From NCBI GenBank assembly GCA_022573605.1, contig JACZTQ010000082.1:1-11050 (forward strand): a stretch of 11,050 bases of DNA, in the 5' to 3' direction. The translations under genes and the position numbers were made by a program. Source of the stretch: Pseudomonadota bacterium. Its GTDB lineage: Bacteria; Pseudomonadota; Alphaproteobacteria; Rhodobacterales; Rhodobacteraceae. Positions 1-4,299 of this stretch are shown piece by piece (position 1 is the first letter of the stretch; every line of letters starts with the position of its first letter). The notes under the pieces are model-generated. The model ran no database searches, was not told the DNA's origin, and saw only the letters and a program-made list of their open reading frames with translations.

Positions 1-1
1 A

Positions 2-1357
2 CCAGGTGAGTTTACAGCACTTCGTGGGCTCGGCCGATACGGTGGCGATTCGCTCGCCGCCATCGAGCGAACCGGCGTCTCCATTCTGGATCTAAACGGG
101 CGCTTTGCCCGGAGTGCGACTGTGACCCCAGCCGCCGGATACTTCCCGTATCGTCTGGTTAGCGTGGTGTCGGATGGATCGATCATGGCCACGGTCCGCG
201 GTTCATTCAGCGGCCCCCGGACGGGCCTCACGCGAACCGAACTCCGGTTAATCCTGGACAACCAAGCCCGCGGGCATAATACAATTCTCGGTACGTTCCT
301 GAGCGGCGAGCAATTCGACATGCGCACCGGTCCTCGCAGGATCGTCAACATCGAGCCGTGGTTTGGCCGTATGACGTGGGTAGCGGCTTCTGGAGATCGT
401 GCGGTTGTTGCTAGCAATGACACCTACGAGCTTCTGGTGTACTCGGCGGCTGGTCAACTGGAAATGATCATTCGGAAGCAACACACTCATCTTCAGGTTA
501 CACCAGACGATCTTGCCGCATGGAAGCGACAGTTTGATTACCCAAGCGACGCGAACCGGCGTCGGCTGTACCTGAGAGTTTTTCGGGAAATGCCGGTGCC
601 TGCCACCATGCCGGCGTACGGAGCCAGGTATTGGGGCGGGTACCCCATGAATCCTATCGTGCCCGATGCACTTGGCAATCTCTGGGTTCGCGAGTACACC
701 AGACTATCCGATCCCTCCTCGCGCTGGACGGTCTTCGACCATGAAGGATATTGGTTCGGAACCGTACGGCTACCAGACGGCCTCGCTCCATTTGATATCG
801 GGAACGACTATGTCCTTGGGGTGTGGCGCGACGCGGACGACGTCATCTGGCACCGCAAGAGCGAGACTGGGTTTTGTACGATCCCGAGGACCCTGTCTCT
901 CGCCGCGACGTTGATCAAGCACTTGGGTAACCGCATCGACGCGAGCCGGGTCTTCATCGACCTTTGGACCCGCAACTTTGACGATGGCCTCGTTGTGATC
1001 AACGACCCTGAGGCCATGGCCGCGAGCTGTGGGTACGCGCGTGGCGGCCGAGGTGTTCGAACCTGGCGGCAAGCGATTCACCTGCTCGAGGAGCTGGGAT
1101 TCATTCGGCTCGAGGCCAAGGGCACCCGCACGTACGGTTACGTCCTGCTGCTGCACCCCAACGACGCCGTCGAACGATTGCGTGAGAAGGGGGTGGTCCC
1201 CGACTGGTGTGAAGTGGACGATCACGACCGCCTGCGGCCGCGGCCGGGAAGCAGCGCTTCCTTTGGTTGGAGCGCAGTGCGCGTCCCCATACGCATCGCC
1301 TGGGATATCAGTGGTTTAACAGTCGGCAAGCGCGAAGTTTTTTCGACGCGGGTCTAG
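2..1357 (+). CDS. Mosaic open frame, 5'-partial: beta-propeller C-terminal part + winged-helix-like module + GH8 start
   Basis: The frame is open from base 2 to the TAG at 1355-1357, so any GTG start near 122 is internal and the true start lies left of the window. Up to about base 840 the translation resembles the C-terminal blades of the '6-bladed beta-propeller' hypothetical proteins common in Gemmatimonadota and Acidobacteriota: GEFTALRGLGRY at the edge, then DALGNLWVREY, WTVFDHEGYWFGTV and IGNDYVLGVWRDADDV, which normally lies close to that family's C-terminus. Instead of stopping, the frame enters an unrelated module (about 845-1190) and then a GH8-like stretch before ending. The first part is clearly lower in G+C than the core genes (three counted lines give 60, 53 and 47%). 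No function for the composite should be assumed. I read it as three gene pieces joined by chance in frame; a genuine fusion is less likely. The propeller assignment is family-pattern recognition, not a database result. Confidence 0.6.
   Translation, partial: PGEFTALRGLGRYGGDSLAAIERTGVSILDLNGRFARSATVTPAAGYFPYRLVSVVSDGSIMATVRGSFSGPRTGLTRTELRLILDNQARGHNTILGTFLSGEQFDMRTGPRRIVNIEPWFGRMTWVAASGDRAVVASNDTYELLVYSAAGQLEMIIRKQHTHLQVTPDDLAAWKRQFDYPSDANRRRLYLRVFREMPVPATMPAYGARYWGGYPMNPIVPDALGNLWVREYTRLSDPSSRWTVFDHEGYWFGTVRLPDGLAPFDIGNDYVLGVWRDADDVIWHRKSETGFCTIPRTLSLAATLIKHLGNRIDASRVFIDLWTRNFDDGLVVINDPEAMAASCGYARGGRGVRTWRQAIHLLEELGFIRLEAKGTRTYGYVLLLHPNDAVERLREKGVVPDWCEVDDHDRLRPRPGSSASFGWSAVRVPIRIAWDISGLTVGKREVFSTRV
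845..1190 (+). other. Winged-helix-like module of unknown function, inside the mosaic frame
   Basis: This is the middle segment of the left-end open frame. It begins near WHRKSETGFCTIPRTLSL and includes ASRVFIDLWTRNFDDGLVVI, GVRTWRQAIHLLEELGFIRL and TYGYVLLLHPNDAVERLREKG. The helix-rich pattern, with an RTWR...LxxLGFI helix followed by a beta hairpin and YVLLLHP, looks like a winged-helix domain. I associate it with conserved hypothetical proteins of environmental bacteria and with plasmid replication or regulatory proteins, but I cannot name a family with certainty. In such proteins this segment would be most of a free-standing protein of its own, so its position directly after a beta-propeller tail is odd. 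Boundaries are estimated from where the resemblance changes and could be off by tens of bases. Function unknown. Confidence 0.4.
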
Positions 1358-1504
1358 CCGAGTTCCTTGCCGCCCAATGGTCGGCCCACAAGAGGCTGTC
1401 TGCCGGGTATTCGCTCGATGGACGGCCGTCCGTGAGCTATGAAAACCCGATTTTCTATGCCGCCTACTATCACGTTCTCGCCGCGGCCGGTTCCCCGTTG
1501 GCCC
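1190..1504 (+). pseudogene. Glycoside hydrolase family 8 fragment, frameshifted
   Basis: Two adjacent frames together read like the C-terminal half of a GH8 enzyme (endoglucanase/CelA/BcsZ superfamily, (alpha/alpha)6 barrel). The first frame gives VVPDWC, then FGWSAVRVPIRIAWD (bases up to about 1308). The next frame gives YQWFNSRQARSFFDAGL, then AGYSLDGRPSVSYENPIFYA and AYYHVLAAAGSPLA up to about 1500. The order (VVPDWC, GW..., ..DY.WF, GY..DG, then an F/A-rich helix) matches what I remember of Clostridium thermocellum CelA. Losing one base near 1306-1310 explains the frame switch, since adding a base restores IAWD-YQWF. There is no start, no N-terminal catalytic half and no end: the piece stops where the sulfotransferase begins on the other strand. 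It is either a decayed fragment or part of an assembly chimera. VVPDW could belong to the preceding module instead. Confidence 0.5.
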
Positions 1505-1979
1505 CGGCGATGGAATTGTCTTCCCGCCCGATCGCGGCGGCGGCGAATTCCGCCGTGTGGCCGTATTGGCGCGCGTAGGACAGCACCATGTCGAGCGGGT
1601 TGCGCAGGATATAGACCGCCGAACGGGTCAGCGCGGGCGGGATCAGGCCGACCCCGAACGCCTTTGCCCGGCGGTTGTGGGTCTTGACGAAATTCACGTC
1701 GGCGTCGTTGTTGACGATACCGCCCAGCACACGGCCGCGGAGCGCCAGCGATTGCCGGTAGTCGGCGACATCGAAATTTCCGCCCGGAGAACTGCCCGGG
1801 GAGCGCCGGGCCACGATCCGGTACATCTTCTCGATCGAATCGCCCATGCCGAGCCGGTGGACCTGGTTGATCGGCATCGGGGTGGTGCGGCCGAACAGAT
1901 AGTTGGCAAGGAAAACCCGCGCCCAGGTGTTGCCCGATTTGGGGTAGGAGGCGAGCCAGACGATACTTTTCCGGGGCAT
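1470..1979 (-). CDS. Sulfotransferase domain protein, 3'-truncated at a junction
   Basis: This is the N-terminal part of a PAPS-dependent sulfotransferase, a family that transfers a sulfuryl group from 3'-phosphoadenosine-5'-phosphosulfate to an acceptor hydroxyl or amine. Visible motifs are the 5'-phosphosulfate loop YPKSGNTW (residues 12-19), a KTH stretch (99-101) with the likely catalytic-region His, and the 3'-phosphate loop RNPLDMVLSYA (126-136). Family members run to roughly 250-300 residues, but only 169 codons remain. Family-like sequence stops near DNSIAGA (residue about 160), and the last nine residues are the reverse complement of the GH8-like piece. The start MPRKSIVW is the natural one, just before beta-strand 1, with a weak GGAA-containing RBS. 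It lies downstream of the porin terminator, so it probably has its own promoter. The acceptor cannot be inferred. As written the product would lack its C-terminal half; whether that is biological or an artefact depends on the junction at about 1500. Confidence 0.75.
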   Translation of the reverse strand: MPRKSIVWLASYPKSGNTWARVFLANYLFGRTTPMPINQVHRLGMGDSIEKMYRIVARRSPGSSPGGNFDVADYRQSLALRGRVLGGIVNNDADVNFVKTHNRRAKAFGVGLIPPALTRSAVYILRNPLDMVLSYARQYGHTAEFAAAAIGREDNSIAGANGEPAAART

Positions 1980-2053
1980 TCGGGGCGTTCCGCGGCAAGA
2001 GATCGGGTCGAGGCGATCGGGTGGGCGACCGGTGAGCGGTCAGCCGCGTCTAT

Positions 2054-2087
2054 AGCAAAACAAACAGGGGGGGCGAACCCCCCCTGT
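2054..2087 (-). terminator. Intrinsic terminator of the porin gene
   Basis: Read on the minus strand, a perfect 10-bp stem ACAGGGGGGG / CCCCCCCTGT (2064-2087) closes a TTCG loop, the exceptionally stable UUCG tetraloop in RNA. It is followed at once by the T-rich tail TTGTTTTGC (about 2055-2063). The stem begins 27 nt past the porin stop codon. The plus strand has no T-run after the hairpin, so the terminator is directional. It should insulate the downstream sulfotransferase from porin transcription. Confidence 0.93.
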
Positions 2088-2113
2088 AAAAGGCTTGGCG
2101 GCGAGGCGCCGGA

Positions 2114-3211
2114 TCAGAACTTGATCTTGACGCCGGTGCCGATGATGAAGCCGTCGATGTTGTTCGTGTTATTGTCTTCATCGAAGTCGACATAGGCGCC
2201 ATAGCCGCCGATGTTCACGCCCTTGGCGAGGTCGTAGCTGAGGCCGACCAGGAACTGATCCACTTCCTCGTCCGAGCCGGGCGAGGCACCAGGGTCATTG
2301 TTCTGGTTCTCGCCATGCTGGTAGGTGAACGAGACGCCCCAGGGGCCGGTGGTGTAGGACGCGCCCGCATCCCAGGAGAAGCCGTTCCGGCGGCGGTGGC
2401 TGTTATGGTTCTGCTCGGCGTAGGAACCGCCGATGGTGAAGCCGCCGAAGCCGACGTTGACGCCGCCCGACCAGATCGTCGCATCGGCGCCCGAGTGGTC
2501 GTTGCCGGTGCCCCAGCGGCCCGAGAGGGCGATGTTCATGTCGCCGAACGTCTGCACGTAGTTGACGCCGATGTCGAAGATGTCGGTCGGGAAGCCGCCG
2601 TTCTCGACGTTGTCGTCGACCTGGCCGTTGGTGTCCTGCAACCCGTCGCGGGCGTAGGAGACGCCGACCTGGAGGCCCGAGAAGCGCGGCGTGAAGTAGG
2701 TGAAGCGCTGGGCGTCGTTGTTGCGGCTGTTTTCGATGAAGGTGGTGTTCAGGGTGCCGCGGAAGAGGTCGGAGCCGGCGCCGTTGCCCGACCACGGGAT
2801 GAACAGGGTGGTCGAGCCCGAGTTGATGTTGATGAACGACACGTCGGGCGCGGCATAGGTCATCTTGTAACCGGCCGAGTTCTCGGAGCCGAGGATGATC
2901 TGGCCGAACGAGCCCTTGATGATCATGTGGGCTTCGTCGATCTGGTCGCCGCTGCTGAGAGCTTCGAGCTGGATGTTGGCGCTGAACTTGATGCCGTTGT
3001 CGAGCGTGATCGACGGCAGGAACCAGATCTCGGCGTCCTGCTTCGAATCGATGCCGTCGAAGTCGCCGGAGAAGTTCGCGTCCGAAGTCGCGAAGGCCAC
3101 ATACTGCTCCATGTAGCCGCCGACGCGCATGCTCCACTCGGCCGAAGCGGCCGGGGAAGCAAAGGCGCCGGCAAGCGCCAGAGCGCTGGTGCCGAGGAGA
3201 ATCTTCTTCAT
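2114..3211 (-). CDS. Outer-membrane porin (Gram-negative porin family)
   Basis: This encodes a 365-residue general-diffusion-type porin, a 16-stranded beta-barrel expected to work as a trimer in the outer membrane and admit small hydrophilic solutes. Residues 1-24 are a Sec signal peptide (MKKILLGTSALALAG..., AxA cleavage giving mature EWSMRVGGYMEQYVAF). The rest alternates amphipathic strands with Gly/Asn/Asp-rich turns, including the turn-rich segment QNNDPGASPGSDEEVDQ, and ends IIGTGVKIKF with the C-terminal Phe recognised by the BAM complex. The reading frame extends 24 codons further upstream, but MKK is chosen because it begins a textbook signal peptide and has a GAGGGA ribosome site just upstream. 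An ATG four codons earlier (MRDKMKK) is possible but would overlap that site. The gene is monocistronic, with a strong terminator after it and a divergent DUF3576 gene before it. Substrate specificity cannot be read from sequence. Confidence 0.92.
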   Translation of the reverse strand: MKKILLGTSALALAGAFASPAASAEWSMRVGGYMEQYVAFATSDANFSGDFDGIDSKQDAEIWFLPSITLDNGIKFSANIQLEALSSGDQIDEAHMIIKGSFGQIILGSENSAGYKMTYAAPDVSFININSGSTTLFIPWSGNGAGSDLFRGTLNTTFIENSRNNDAQRFTYFTPRFSGLQVGVSYARDGLQDTNGQVDDNVENGGFPTDIFDIGVNYVQTFGDMNIALSGRWGTGNDHSGADATIWSGGVNVGFGGFTIGGSYAEQNHNSHRRRNGFSWDAGASYTTGPWGVSFTYQHGENQNNDPGASPGSDEEVDQFLVGLSYDLAKGVNIGGYGAYVDFDEDNNTNNIDGFIIGTGVKIKF

Positions 3212-3215
3212 TTTG

Positions 3216-3221
3216 TCCCTC
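3216..3221 (-). promoter_or_regulatory. Ribosome binding site of the porin gene
   Basis: GAGGGA on the minus strand, four bases before ATG (six if the GAGG core is used). It decides in favour of the MKK start over the upstream in-frame starts. Confidence 0.7.
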
Positions 3222-3296
3222 ATGAGGTTTGTGCACGTGTGTCTTGTCAAAGGCTGCCGGCACCGCGCCGGACAACCACACAAGGTTGCTCTACGA

Positions 3297-3323
3297 CCTT
3301 GCAGGGGTCGTTGTCCTGCAAGG
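3297..3323. repeat. Perfect 9+9 bp inverted repeat in the porin leader region
   Basis: CCTTGCAGG, then nine bases, then CCTGCAAGG: exactly complementary arms about 85 bp upstream of the porin ATG. There is no T-run on either side, so it is not an intrinsic terminator. It could be an operator for a dimeric regulator or a hairpin in the porin 5' leader. Function not known. Confidence 0.6.
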
Positions 3324-3569
3324 CGGGCCGGTCGTCAACGGCTTGCGGCCCGGTACGGGGGTGCTGTCGGGCGATCGGTGCAGTTTTGCAACAGGGTGTG
3401 CCGTCCAGCGGCCGGGCCGCCACCGACAGACCGTCTAGGCACCCTGCCAAGGCTGTGCTAAGGACGGGTCGGCCCGGTCGCGAGCACCGCCCGGAAGGCC
3501 GGGGTTTTCCGGTGCGGGCCTTGCCGCCGCGGCGGCGGCGGAGAAACGTGGAAATTCGATAGGACGGAC

Positions 3570-4202
3570 ATGGCCCCGATAACCACCCCGAAAACAGCCC
3601 TGAAAACCAGTGCGAATAGGTTCGCCGGGCGGGCCTTCAAGAGCGCCGCCCGACTGGCCTCGATGGCGGCCGTCGCCGGGCTGGCATCGGCCTGCGGCGG
3701 CGGCAACTACGCCGCCAAGGACCCGGTCGGGCCGCGGTCGGGGCCGCAGAGAAAATACAATCCGGCCGACCCGTCGGTGTTCGGCGAGGGCGGACTGTCG
3801 GTCAGCAACCTGAGGAGCGGCGCCGTCGGGGGCATCCTCGGCCGCGGCGGCGACGAGAAGGCGCGCCTGCCGGTCAACAAGTATCTCTGGCAGGGCGCCC
3901 TGGACACGCTGTCGTTCCTGCCGCTGGCCTCGTCCGACCCGTTCACCGGGGTGATCGCCACCGAATGGGGCTCGACCCCGGAGGCGCCGGGCGAGCGCCT
4001 CAAGGTGACCGCCTATATTCTCAACCCCGGGCTGACCGCCGCGGCGCTGAAGGTCGCGGTCTACCGCGAAGTGCGGAGCGAGACCGGGGTCTGGACCCCG
4101 GCCCCGGTCAGCGCCGACACCGGGCGCCGGCTCGAGGACGCGATCCTGACCCGCGCCCGGCAGATCAGGATCGCCGGGGTCCGGGGCGACAGCACCGGCT
4201 GA
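3570..4202 (+). CDS. DUF3576 family lipoprotein
   Basis: A 210-residue protein of the DUF3576 family, which is typical of Alphaproteobacteria and commonly sits just upstream of leuS. Its biochemical role is unknown. Residues about 26-42 form a signal segment ending in a lipobox (LASAC, Cys42), followed by a Gly-rich linker, so it should be a lipid-anchored envelope protein. The conserved core starts near residue 100: PVNKYLWQGALDTLSFLPL, SDPFTGVIATEWGS (122-135), GERLKVTAYIL (141-151) and the C-terminal RRLEDAILTRARQIRIA (186-202), all recognisable family features. The ATG is preceded by AGGA at good spacing. The long, basic, charged stretch before the hydrophobic segment is unusual for a lipoprotein signal, so a start slightly further downstream cannot be excluded, but no better-supported ATG is present. 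It precedes leuS by 97 nt and probably shares its transcript. It may act with LptE in the envelope, though only gene context suggests this. Confidence 0.85.
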   Translation: MAPITTPKTALKTSANRFAGRAFKSAARLASMAAVAGLASACGGGNYAAKDPVGPRSGPQRKYNPADPSVFGEGGLSVSNLRSGAVGGILGRGGDEKARLPVNKYLWQGALDTLSFLPLASSDPFTGVIATEWGSTPEAPGERLKVTAYILNPGLTAAALKVAVYREVRSETGVWTPAPVSADTGRRLEDAILTRARQIRIAGVRGDSTG

Positions 4203-4209
4203 GGCCGGG

Positions 4210-4235
4210 CGCCCCCGGCGGAACCGGCCGGGGCG
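4210..4235 (+). repeat. GC-rich imperfect hairpin between DUF3576 and leuS
   Basis: CGCCCCCGGCGG and CCGGCCGGGGCG flank two A residues and are largely complementary with mismatches. No T-run follows, so it is not a convincing terminator. It could slow or partly attenuate read-through into leuS, or be chance in very GC-rich sequence. Confidence 0.3.
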
Positions 4236-4299
4236 AGGCGCGGTCAGCGTTGCGGCCGGCTCCGGCGCCCAAGCTATCCGACGACGAGAGAGGCCGCCC

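Larger units (their letters stand above)
3212..3569. other. Divergent intergenic region between porin and DUF3576 genes
   Basis: This 358-bp region must hold the promoters of both the porin (minus) and the DUF3576-leuS operon (plus). I see no convincing coding sequence. It contains a perfect 9+9 bp inverted repeat (3297-3323), a 7-bp complementary pair (3364-3370 with 3423-3429) that encloses a GCGGCC-G-GGCCGC palindrome (3408-3420), and a CCG/CGG-rich low-complexity tract around 3522-3541. I could not assign a credible -35/-10 pair for either gene. Confidence 0.6.

Noticed and set aside
122..124. GTG as the start of the first plus-strand gene
   Set aside because: The frame is open back to base 2 and the upstream codons (GEFTALRGLGRY...) belong to the same propeller family, so the gene begins outside the window.
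1..1510. Mobile element or genomic island explaining the mosaic left end
   Set aside because: No transposase, integrase, terminal inverted repeats or target duplication could be seen.
3234..3239. CACGTG as the core of a parS site
   Set aside because: Only the six-base core matches; the flanks (TTGTG and TGTCT) share two of ten positions with parS.
3245..3250. TTGACA on the minus strand as a porin -35 box
   Set aside because: The -10 position 16-18 bp downstream reads CCTCAT or similar, and a start site there would fall within the ribosome binding site.
2315..3562. A 415-codon plus-strand frame opposite the porin
   Set aside because: Val/Ala/Asp/Glu-rich mirror of the porin coding strand, with no domain and no RBS; the porin signal peptide, terminal Phe and terminator show the real strand.
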